A DNA stretch of 6,894 bases from GCA-002282575 sp964606405 (GTDB lineage Bacteria > Pseudomonadota > Gammaproteobacteria > Thiomicrospirales > Thiomicrospiraceae). The stretch lies in contig CAZSGH010000078.1 of NCBI GenBank assembly GCA_964606405.1, positions 1 to 6,894 of the forward strand, written 5' to 3'. The position numbers and the translations under genes were made by a program. Positions 1 through 5,803 of this stretch are shown here, piece by piece. Position 1 is the first letter of the stretch. Every line of letters starts with the position of its first letter. A model generated the notes under the pieces. It made no database searches. It was not told the origin of the DNA and saw nothing but the letters and a program-made list of their open reading frames with translations.

Positions 1-2642
1 TTAGGATCAGGCGCGTCGATATTGCAACAACTTTTGCTGCCTAAGTTTGCTCCAAATACACCAACCGCACGCCGATCACACCGACCAAACTCACCACTAA
101 ATACTTTTAAGCTGTTCGGATCCATGTAGGATCCCGCTTGCCTAGCTGTTTCCATACTGACTAAGACCTGTGATAAATCGGTGGTGCATTCGTCACCAGG
201 CATCGATGTCGTGGTTGTACAGTTGTATGTTTTCTGCTCGTTAATGCATGATCCCTTATTAACGCATGTGTTCATGTCGGCACTTGGGGTTGGCACAGCA
301 CCAGCTGACACCGAGCCAACGATTGATGTTGTGTTTGTACCTGCTTGCTCCTGCGACCCTATCGTATTGGATACAGGATCAAGGCATTGGTATTCTAGGC
401 ATTGATTTGAGGATGCCGAACACCCTGCGGTCGATGCTAAGGTTGAACAGGTGTTCACTGGAGCCGATAAGCACGAATAGTTGAGCTTCTGCGGGTAGTG
501 TCCAGTGGTTGCGTCAAAAGTCGGTGGTATTTGCGTGCAGGTTAATGGCGTTCCGCCTTGGTTATTGATGTTGGCACAATCCGCTCCTGCCGTGTAACCT
601 GTCACCACGCTTTGAGCGTTGGTTTGTTCGACGAGTGAACACTGCCGATAAACTTGTTGCGTAATGACGTTACAACTGCTTGGCTCTGTTTTAGTTGTGT
701 CGATGGTTTTAGCTTTGCAATTAGTGCCGGGCGGCGTAAAGCAATTTCCGTTGTAGCACATGGGGTCGTAACCGCATTGATTGATTGTCGTGGTTTGTGC
801 TGGCACGGTACAGGAATAGTCTTTTTGAGTGGCGATACACTGCCCATAGGTATTACTACCAATCACGTTATCAGTAAAAATACAGGCGTTGTTAGTATTG
901 GTGCATTGACTTAGATCAAGCGCAGCGCACTCATCGAGCTGGTTGTTAAGGCATAGATAGGTCTCGCCTTGAGTATTGGTATCCTTGCCTAAGTATTTGC
1001 AGTTTGGGTTTTGATAGGATGGCTTCGACGGGTCTTCGCACTGCATGCCGTTCATGTTCATACCCGTAGGGCATGAATAATAGGTTGTTTGACAGGTTAA
1101 GCCCGCTTGTCCGTTGACCATGCCTGCGACAAGTTGTGTGCCGTTAGACACGGCTCCCGTTGGGACTGGTGCGCCCATACAACCAGGGGAAGCCGTAGTA
1201 GTTGATGCTGTGGCGGGGTAAGATAAAGTACAAAGCCCATTTTGATAAGTTGCCCCAACAGGACAGTTGTATTGAGGTTTTTGTGGAACTCTAAATGAAT
1301 GTGTTGAATGTGCAATATTTGGCGCATAATAAAATTTATAATAATCATAGTAAGTTGTTGGGTATTCGGAATTATCAGAATATACATCAGTAAAATATGG
1401 ATGAGATGGACACGTTCCACCACTCCCTGAAAAAGACATAAAACTGTAACCACTCATCTCAACTGGCATACCTTCGCATTGTTCAACCGAATATTGATAT
1501 CCCCAGTCAGTAGTAATCAAAACATTACTGCATGTTTTTGGAAGGCTTGAATATTTAAGATGCAAGTATTCGACTTTATAATCACAATACCCGTTAGAAC
1601 AGGAACCAGTAATCCATGATGAAACAGGATTGTTCCACGCATTCCATGATGGTCTATGTTGAGCAATAAGTTGACCATAATAGTCTTGAATTGGCATTGT
1701 GTGCCATGATGGCCCGCATCCTGATGCCCAAATACCATGAGCATCGGTGAAAACATTCATTGTTCCTTGATTTTCATTGCATGTAATTTGTGTTCTTAAC
1801 TCATCACCTTGCGATGCACCCCAATCAGTAACACCAGTTTTAACATCAATTGTTGAACAACCGCTATAAGTGATAGTTGGATCACTCGTAATCACACAAT
1901 TGGTACCATTCAATGTACCGCCGTTGGGACAAGAATAAACCGTCTTACTGCACAAAGATTGATTCGATGATAAAGTCATCGTTGGATCAATACAGTAAGG
2001 GCTTGTTTCCAATTTACCCGTGGTAACAGGTAACACGGGCAGACTATGTAGCGTCTGAAAGGTTGCCTGCAGACATGAGGTTGTTGTTTGATAAGATGGC
2101 ACTGTTGCTGTGCTTTCTACACACACGCTACCACCGCCAGCATTAGGAATACCAATACCTAAAATGGCTAATGGATCACCAGCCATTTGCGCGTGCCTTA
2201 ATGCTTCAGCTGTTTGCTTATACTTTGCACGCGGGTCTTGCCCTGTTAGCTGATTCTGGTAGGCTTTACCTGCGCTGTTTCGTGCCTGACAGCTCGCATC
2301 ACCTGCCGCGCAAGTCTGTGCTGATTGCATGGCTTGAACACCCGCTGCATTTAACGCACCAATACTATCCGCCCCGTTTTTGCCTCCGCCTTTGTATAGG
2401 TCGGTCAAGCTCGATGGCGGCACTTGTGTTCCTAATCCAGCAATGCCCAAGCCCTGTATTTGCGTTGGGTTTCCTAATACACCAGTTATTGATGTCACGC
2501 CCGCTTGCCCCGCCGATTGTCCAGCGGTAAATGCTGCGTCAGCCGCAATAGCCTCAACAGTTGGCAATAAAGTTAGCGTCAGCATCCACACAGAGGACAG
2601 AATGGCTAATACTTTGCGGGTGCGGTCAGATAGGATGAGCAT
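1..2642 (-). CDS. traN: TraN, large mating-pair stabilisation outer-membrane protein (C-terminus cut by window edge)
   Basis: TraN is the outer-membrane adhesin of F-type systems that stabilises donor-recipient contact. The frame is open for 880 codons from an ATG at 2642 to the left edge, so the C-terminus is missing. An in-frame TAA lies two codons upstream of the ATG, so this is the first possible ATG. Residues 1-33 form a Sec signal: basic RTRK, a hydrophobic stretch of about 20 residues, then cleavage near AIA-A. About 49 cysteines are spread along the protein, as expected for this disulfide-rich family. Three Y-x-C-P-x-G-x-x-x-x-x-x-x-C units occur at residues 236-249, 458-471 and 522-535. 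Near the cut end, residues about 840-880 carry the conserved stretch with VFSGEFGRCDRR and KSCC typical of the TraN C-terminal region. At over 880 residues it is longer than F TraN (about 600) and closer to the large TraN/TrhN forms. Residues about 250-457 are AT-rich and aromatic-rich, unlike the rest. Identification is firm; receptor specificity is unknown. Confidence 0.92.
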   Translation of the reverse strand, partial: MLILSDRTRKVLAILSSVWMLTLTLLPTVEAIAADAAFTAGQSAGQAGVTSITGVLGNPTQIQGLGIAGLGTQVPPSSLTDLYKGGGKNGADSIGALNAAGVQAMQSAQTCAAGDASCQARNSAGKAYQNQLTGQDPRAKYKQTAEALRHAQMAGDPLAILGIGIPNAGGGSVCVESTATVPSYQTTTSCLQATFQTLHSLPVLPVTTGKLETSPYCIDPTMTLSSNQSLCSKTVYSCPNGGTLNGTNCVITSDPTITYSGCSTIDVKTGVTDWGASQGDELRTQITCNENQGTMNVFTDAHGIWASGCGPSWHTMPIQDYYGQLIAQHRPSWNAWNNPVSSWITGSCSNGYCDYKVEYLHLKYSSLPKTCSNVLITTDWGYQYSVEQCEGMPVEMSGYSFMSFSGSGGTCPSHPYFTDVYSDNSEYPTTYYDYYKFYYAPNIAHSTHSFRVPQKPQYNCPVGATYQNGLCTLSYPATASTTTASPGCMGAPVPTGAVSNGTQLVAGMVNGQAGLTCQTTYYSCPTGMNMNGMQCEDPSKPSYQNPNCKYLGKDTNTQGETYLCLNNQLDECAALDLSQCTNTNNACIFTDNVIGSNTYGQCIATQKDYSCTVPAQTTTINQCGYDPMCYNGNCFTPPGTNCKAKTIDTTKTEPSSCNVITQQVYRQCSLVEQTNAQSVVTGYTAGADCANINNQGGTPLTCTQIPPTFDATTGHYPQKLNYSCLSAPVNTCSTLASTAGCSASSNQCLEYQCLDPVSNTIGSQEQAGTNTTSIVGSVSAGAVPTPSADMNTCVNKGSCINEQKTYNCTTTTSMPGDECTTDLSQVLVSMETARQAGSYMDPNSLKVFSGEFGRCDRRAVGVFGANLGSKSCCNIDAPDP
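1038..1079 (-). repeat. TraN CPxG repeat unit 3
   Basis: Fourteen codons read YSCPTGMNMNGMQC (residues 522-535). Spacing matches unit 1, with N-G three residues before the closing Cys. Together the three units suggest small disulfide-closed loops used as building blocks of the extracellular part. Confidence 0.75.
1230..1271 (-). repeat. TraN CPxG repeat unit 2
   Basis: Fourteen codons read YNCPVGATYQNGLC (residues 458-471). It has the same Y-x-C-P-x-G start and closing Cys as unit 1, with the N-G pair shifted by one residue. It marks the C-terminal border of the AT-rich module. Confidence 0.75.
1272..1895 (-). other. AT-rich, aromatic-rich central module of TraN
   Basis: This segment encodes TraN residues about 250-457 and is roughly 37% GC (223 of 600 bases over 1261-1860), against about 50% in sampled flanking parts of the same gene. 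The protein is rich in Tyr, Trp, Ser and His, including a run YYDYYKFYY, and has fewer cysteines than the flanks. It lies exactly between the first and second Y-x-C-P-x-G repeat units. In F-like TraN proteins the receptor-choosing variable part is also central, so by inference this is a specificity domain exchanged by recombination. The reading frame is intact throughout. Confidence 0.55.
1896..1937 (-). repeat. TraN CPxG repeat unit 1
   Basis: Fourteen codons read YSCPNGGTLNGTNC (residues 236-249). The pattern Y-x-C-P-x-G, then N-G before a closing Cys, recurs in two more copies further along TraN. It marks the N-terminal border of the AT-rich module. It is a protein-level repeat; the DNA copies have diverged. 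Confidence 0.75.
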
Positions 2643-2754
2643 GGCTGGTTATCCACAGAAAAATTGAGTAAGAGACGCAGACTACATAAAAAAGACAATA
2701 AAAACAGAGAGAATTAGCAGTGCTTAAATTTTAAGCACTGCTAGCACCTTATCT
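2643..2754 (-). other. Intergenic gap upstream of traN
   Basis: This 112-base gap is the only sizeable one in the window. It starts with a perfect palindrome (2715-2743) just after the stop of the membrane-protein gene. The remaining 70 bases are T-rich on the coding strand, with a weak GGAT-type ribosome binding sequence close to the traN ATG. No convincing sigma-70 -35/-10 pair with proper spacing was found. The gap may let traN be expressed separately from the genes in front of it. Confidence 0.5.
2715..2743. promoter_or_regulatory. Perfect 29-base palindrome (14-base arms, 1-base centre)
   Basis: The left arm TAGCAGTGCTTAAA is matched exactly by its reverse complement across a single central T at 2729. 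It begins 11 bases after the stop codon of the membrane-protein gene and ends about 70 bases before the traN start. As RNA it could fold into a long stem, although a one-base loop means the innermost A-U pairs would open. On the coding strand it is followed by a mixed pyrimidine stretch, not an immediate T-tract, so a classical intrinsic terminator is not clearly supported. Alternatives are a processing or attenuation hairpin, or an operator for a dimeric regulator. Confidence 0.6.
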
Positions 2755-3537
2755 TTACTGATGAAAATTCTCACGGAAAAAGTCTGAACCGTTTTGCGGT
2801 ATCTCACCACTTTTTTCTTCTGTTGAGTTACGAGATAAGTAAGCTTTAGAGTAGATTGTCAGCTCCCCAATTACAGGGCTATCTACATGCTTACGCACTG
2901 ACTCTGCAATAAAGTCTTTGTATGGTAGTGTTCGTAATATGAGACTAGGCTTAAAGAGTAGTATCACTGTAGAAATGAAGAATAACCATGTAACCAAAAG
3001 CATCTGTAGGGTTTGACTAAAGGTATCTATATTCAAACTTGATTGCTTACTTAACACTTGGTTTGCAATATCAACGGCTTCATGAGTGTTAAAAACAGCA
3101 AATAAAAACACTGCTGGCACCAAAGCAATAATGATTTGTAATGCGAGAGCTGCAACTCTGGTCGCAATCTTGAAAAACTCAAAAAACGTACTTAAAACCA
3201 CTTCAACATCAACCATGCCGTTCAATTTAATATTGTACAAATGACTTTTTTTGATTTCACCAACATCAATGCCATTAATTGATACATTAAGCATCTCATC
3301 ATTCTCAACTGTGTTTTCATAATCTCTATTTTTTTTGCTATAAGCCTCAAAAAATAGGAACACGGTCACGATAGGAATAAATGTCATCAAAATTATTTTT
3401 AGCATAAGTGGTTCATGATGACCAACCATAACGTATGCAAAAAACCAACCTAACAATGCTAACAACATTACTGGTATAGGGTTTTTTCTTGCGAATAAAA
3501 GCATCATATTTATCTTATTCATCATATTCATCATCAT
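2755..3537 (-). CDS. Unknown four-helix inner-membrane protein in the tra operon
   Basis: I do not recognise this 260-residue protein. It starts with a Met-rich stretch (ATG at 3537, with AAAAGG five bases upstream; further Met codons follow at residues 2, 3, 5, 6, 11 and 12). Four hydrophobic segments are visible at about 20-38, 44-66, 128-150 and 177-196. Between helices 2 and 3 lies a soluble part of about 60 residues that could be a small beta-rich domain (around VSINGIDVGEIKK). A polar tail of about 60 residues follows helix 4. It begins 17 bases after trbC stops, so it is probably co-transcribed with it. F has no such gene between trbC and traN. GC content is about 34% or lower in sampled stretches, well below trbC, which suggests separate acquisition. 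A membrane role in transfer or entry exclusion is possible but unsupported by any motif. Confidence 0.8.
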   Translation of the reverse strand: MMMNMMNKINMMLLFARKNPIPVMLLALLGWFFAYVMVGHHEPLMLKIILMTFIPIVTVFLFFEAYSKKNRDYENTVENDEMLNVSINGIDVGEIKKSHLYNIKLNGMVDVEVVLSTFFEFFKIATRVAALALQIIIALVPAVFLFAVFNTHEAVDIANQVLSKQSSLNIDTFSQTLQMLLVTWLFFISTVILLFKPSLILRTLPYKDFIAESVRKHVDSPVIGELTIYSKAYLSRNSTEEKSGEIPQNGSDFFRENFHQ

Positions 3538-3542
3538 ATCAA

Positions 3543-3548
3543 CCTTTT
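3543..3548 (-). promoter_or_regulatory. Ribosome binding site of the membrane-protein gene
   Basis: AAAAGG ends five bases before the ATG at 3537. This favours the first of the many clustered Met codons as the start. Confidence 0.6.
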
Positions 3549-3554
3549 GTTAAG

Positions 3555-4301
3555 TTAAATCTTCCCAACCACAGCATCACGCATGGCGGTTAGTTCACCC
3601 TGCCACTTCTTTGCATTTGCAGACTTGTCTTTGAGTAGGTGGTCGATAGCGTAATCAATCGATACGTCGCCGTAGACCATTAAGTAATCGGCTTCGCTGT
3701 CTGTTGGTGCCTTGCCTTCGACCGCACACTTGGCTTCGCCCATCGGATCGTCTTTATACAACACCAATGCAGGGACTTGCTGCACATTGAAACGATCAAA
3801 AGCACCAGGATCAATGTCTACTTCGGCACCCTTGCCTTGCATCAACTTTGAGATGCGTTGTTGCGTTTTGATTAGGCTGTTTGACTCATCCAGTCCACGT
3901 ATCGAAAGCTTGATTGTCTTTCCGCCGTTAATACGTGCGGCTTGTGACAAATAACGCTTAATCGACTCGTCTGGCATCGAAAATGACACGAATACCACCC
4001 CTTTGATCTGTGGCCGCAACAATCCAGTCGGCAGACCATTCTGTGCTGATAATGCATTGGCAGACTGCATCACTTGGTCAAGCATGTTAGGATTTTTCGT
4101 AGTGACTACTTTGGGCATCATGTCCCATTGAATACCTTGGTTTGGCTTTGACTTTGATGCTTCAAATGCGGCATTGGCTGCCTGAGAAGCTTTCGCAGCC
4201 TGTTCGCGTGCTGCGGATAGATCAGCTTCGGTGACTGTTGGGGTTGCGGCTAGTGTTCGCATTGTGAACATGACTGCTGCAGCGATAATTAATCGTTTCA
4301 T
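3555..4301 (-). CDS. trbC: TrbC, F-type conjugal transfer periplasmic protein
   Basis: This 248-residue protein is an F-type TrbC, a periplasmic factor needed for pilus assembly that works with TraW and TraU. Residues 1-19 are a signal peptide (KR, a hydrophobic stretch, cleavage around LA-A). Residues about 20-100 form an Ala-rich, helical leader with possible coiled coil (AAREQAAKASQAANAAFEAS). The TrbC domain starts near 102 with VFVSFSMPDESIKRYLSQA, continues with RGL at 135-137 and ends with DIDPGAFDRFNVQQVPALVL at about 162-181. The fold is thioredoxin-like, with VPA in the position of the cis-proline loop, but there is no CXXC (only Cys192), so a disulfide exchange function is not expected. 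AGGAAG (4312-4317) lies ten bases before the ATG, inside the end of the PilZ gene, which stops three bases upstream. The gene follows the tra operon order but is separated from traU by three extra genes. Confidence 0.92.
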   Translation of the reverse strand: MKRLIIAAAVMFTMRTLAATPTVTEADLSAAREQAAKASQAANAAFEASKSKPNQGIQWDMMPKVVTTKNPNMLDQVMQSANALSAQNGLPTGLLRPQIKGVVFVSFSMPDESIKRYLSQAARINGGKTIKLSIRGLDESNSLIKTQQRISKLMQGKGAEVDIDPGAFDRFNVQQVPALVLYKDDPMGEAKCAVEGKAPTDSEADYLMVYGDVSIDYAIDHLLKDKSANAKKWQGELTAMRDAVVGKI

Positions 4302-4304
4302 CAG

Positions 4305-4733
4305 TTAATAACTTCCTGTGCAGCGAAACATACGGATATAAACATCCACATAACCTTTGATCATCTGTACATGTTCTGGGTCGATGTCTGAGTATTTGAA
4401 CGCCATCCATCCTGGCATTTCATTGACGTGACGAATATGCAATGCTTTAAATACGAGGATTTCTCTACTTGGCCATTCCATTGATATTTCAACTTCAAAA
4501 TCTACCCATTCAGTCGGCTCAATATCAACTTTAAAGGCGATGCCAGTAGCAGAAATATTGACCTTTCGCTCCTCCATAGGAAGAACGTACAACGGCATAT
4601 TTTGGTTGTCGCAACAATATGTCTTGTAACCGATCTTAAAACAACCATTGATACGATCACTTTCACGTCGATCTAGTGCGATATTCAGCGCTTCAAACTC
4701 ATCAAGTAGACTGTCATTTTCTTCCATCATCAT
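4305..4733 (-). CDS. PilZ-domain cyclic-di-GMP receptor protein
   Basis: This small cytosolic protein (142 residues from the chosen start) consists essentially of one PilZ domain. Numbered from the ATG at 4739, R25-E-S-D-R29 gives the RxxxR half of the c-di-GMP motif and N61-I-S-A-T-G66 gives the (D/N)xSxxG half; both are complete. A short acidic helix of about 20 residues (LLDEFEALNIALD) precedes the domain and could be a partner contact. No output domain follows, so it would act by binding another protein. I chose the ATG at 4733 because GGGAG lies seven bases upstream; the ATG at 4739 is only one base from that site. The chosen ATG shares its first base with the EAL gene's TAA stop (TAATG), which implies coupled translation. 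PilZ adaptors are known to act on pili, flagella and polysaccharide synthesis. Here its position suggests a target in the transfer apparatus or in host adhesion, which is inference. Confidence 0.85.
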   Translation of the reverse strand: MMMEENDSLLDEFEALNIALDRRESDRINGCFKIGYKTYCCDNQNMPLYVLPMEERKVNISATGIAFKVDIEPTEWVDFEVEISMEWPSREILVFKALHIRHVNEMPGWMAFKYSDIDPEHVQMIKGYVDVYIRMFRCTGSY

Positions 4734-5509
4734 TAACATGCTCCCATCACTTTTTTGGGTTTACCTAGTAAAAAACCTTGAAATAAAGTCGCACCCATTT
4801 CAAGCAATTGTTTCAGTTGTTCGTCGGTTTCTATACCTTCGATGACAACATCAATATTCATTTCTGTAGCCATACGTAAGGTGTTACGGATAATGCTCAT
4901 GCTTTTAGCGTGCTCGATACGAACAAAGCTGCGATCAATTTTTATTTTTGAGATGTTAAGCTCCTGCAATCTAGCCATTCCCGATGTTCCGATGCCGAAA
5001 TCATCCAATGCGACATCAATACCGATTTCCGTCAGCGCATCAACCATCCACTTAGCGGCCGAAACATCATTAATTGCGCAAGTCTCTGTTAACTCAACAC
5101 CTAACAAAGATGCTTTGATACCATATAAATCAATAGTCGTTTTTAGGTAGTTAAGAAAATTCCCATTCATGGAGACTTGCTGACCGGACAAGTTAAAAAA
5201 GAATCTGATATGGTCAAACACCATAAATTGACCCAAATGTTTAATTGTGCGCAATAACTCTTCAATCACAAACTCACCGATTGCTTCAATTAATCCATGT
5301 TGTTCAGCGAGTGGAATGAAAACATCTGGCGGTACGTGATCCCATCGAGCTAAAGCCTCATAACCAACAATGGTACGTTTAGCACTGTCGGAAACATCAA
5401 CGTGAAACAGTGGCTGAAACACCAAATAAAAACCTCTAAAATTTTCATCGATCGCAAATTTGAGCGATGTTAGAAGGGTTTCGTCCACTTGCTTTAATTC
5501 ATTGCTCAT
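4733..5509 (-). CDS. Stand-alone EAL-domain cyclic-di-GMP phosphodiesterase
   Basis: This 258-residue protein is a single EAL domain with no GGDEF, PAS or membrane segment, so it is cytosolic. EAL enzymes hydrolyse c-di-GMP to pGpG. The expected metal and catalytic residues are present: E51 of EALAR, N106 in FNLSGQQ, E139 in ELTE, D169-D170 in DDFGIG, K190 in KIDRSF, E224 in IEGIET and Q244 in FQGF. Loop 6 reads DDFGIGTSG where many enzymes have DFG(T/A)GYSS, a mild deviation. FQPLF at 31-35 is the usual start of the domain. An active phosphodiesterase is therefore predicted, though a sensor role cannot be excluded. The ATG overlaps the TGA of the small exported protein gene (ATGA) and the stop overlaps the PilZ start (TAATG), so eraser and reader are made together. 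With no input domain, regulation would come through expression or a partner. F has no such gene in its transfer operon. Confidence 0.93.
   Translation of the reverse strand: MSNELKQVDETLLTSLKFAIDENFRGFYLVFQPLFHVDVSDSAKRTIVGYEALARWDHVPPDVFIPLAEQHGLIEAIGEFVIEELLRTIKHLGQFMVFDHIRFFFNLSGQQVSMNGNFLNYLKTTIDLYGIKASLLGVELTETCAINDVSAAKWMVDALTEIGIDVALDDFGIGTSGMARLQELNISKIKIDRSFVRIEHAKSMSIIRNTLRMATEMNIDVVIEGIETDEQLKQLLEMGATLFQGFLLGKPKKVMGAC
4741..4745 (-). promoter_or_regulatory. Ribosome binding site of the PilZ gene, inside the EAL gene
   Basis: GGGAG lies within the last codons of the EAL gene, seven bases before the ATG at 4733 and one base before the ATG at 4739. It therefore decides in favour of the downstream start. 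Confidence 0.65.
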
Positions 5510-5802
5510 TGCTGACTGCCTGTTAGTTGACGCTGTTTGTCAGCACCTTGTTGATATGACTCGCTCTGTTTGATTTTCTGAAGCGTATCGGCGTTGGTGC
5601 TTCTTTTAGTCGCAAGATATGCCTCGCGGCATTGCTGTTCTTTTAGAACATCGCCACGAGCATTGGCAAAGCACTGGCGTGTTTGAATAATCAAATCTTG
5701 ACTGCTTTTAGCCTGCGCGTCCGTTGGTAAAACTAAAGGCAAAAATGCGATGGCAGTAGTCATCGTGATGAATGCATTAAAACCAAGTAACCGTGTCATC
5801 AT
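5506..5802 (-). CDS. Small exported two-cysteine protein of the tra operon, unknown function
   Basis: I do not recognise this small protein (98 residues from the chosen start). It opens with MMTRLLGF, followed by a hydrophobic stretch and LPTDAQA-K, a good Sec signal with cleavage near residue 31. That leaves a mature periplasmic chain of about 67 residues that is polar and Gln/Lys-rich, with two cysteines 14 residues apart (C44 and C58) that could form one disulfide. An ATG at 5817 would add five residues, but the ATG at 5802 has GGAG nine bases upstream and gives a cleaner signal peptide. The start lies right after traU (TAAG-ATG), and its stop overlaps the EAL gene start as ATGA. Its position directly after traU suggests a small periplasmic partner of the pilus assembly proteins, which is only inference. 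It is not TraW or TrbC by length or motif. Confidence 0.75.
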   Translation of the reverse strand: MMTRLLGFNAFITMTTAIAFLPLVLPTDAQAKSSQDLIIQTRQCFANARGDVLKEQQCREAYLATKRSTNADTLQKIKQSESYQQGADKQRQLTGSQQ

Positions 5803-5803
5803 C

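Noticed and set aside
181..914. Several plus-strand open frames of 70-90 codons opposite traN
   Set aside because: They lie antisense to an unbroken traN frame with a clear family match, and their products show no domain or signal peptide of interest.
1097..1756. Minus-strand open frames of 118 and 79 codons within the AT-rich part of traN
   Set aside because: They are in another frame inside traN, where the traN frame itself is open and keeps its cysteine pattern. They are chance frames from AT-rich sequence.
2171..2667. Plus-strand frames of 119 and 95 codons opposite the traN start
   Set aside because: They are antisense to the traN signal peptide and N-terminal region, and no plausible start signals or protein features were seen.
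2643..2714. Sigma-70 promoter for traN
   Set aside because: T-rich stretches contain TTGTCT and TATGTA-like words, but the spacing is far too short for a -35/-10 pair.
2715..2743. Calling the palindrome an intrinsic terminator
   Set aside because: On the minus strand the stem is followed by ATTCTCTCTG before any T-run, the stem is AT-rich at its tip and the loop is a single base. A regulatory or processing role is left open.
3555..4301. DsbC/DsbG-like disulfide isomerase instead of TrbC
   Set aside because: The fold is thioredoxin-like, but there is no CXXC and only one cysteine, while the SFSMPDES and DIDPGAFDRF motifs fit F-type TrbC.
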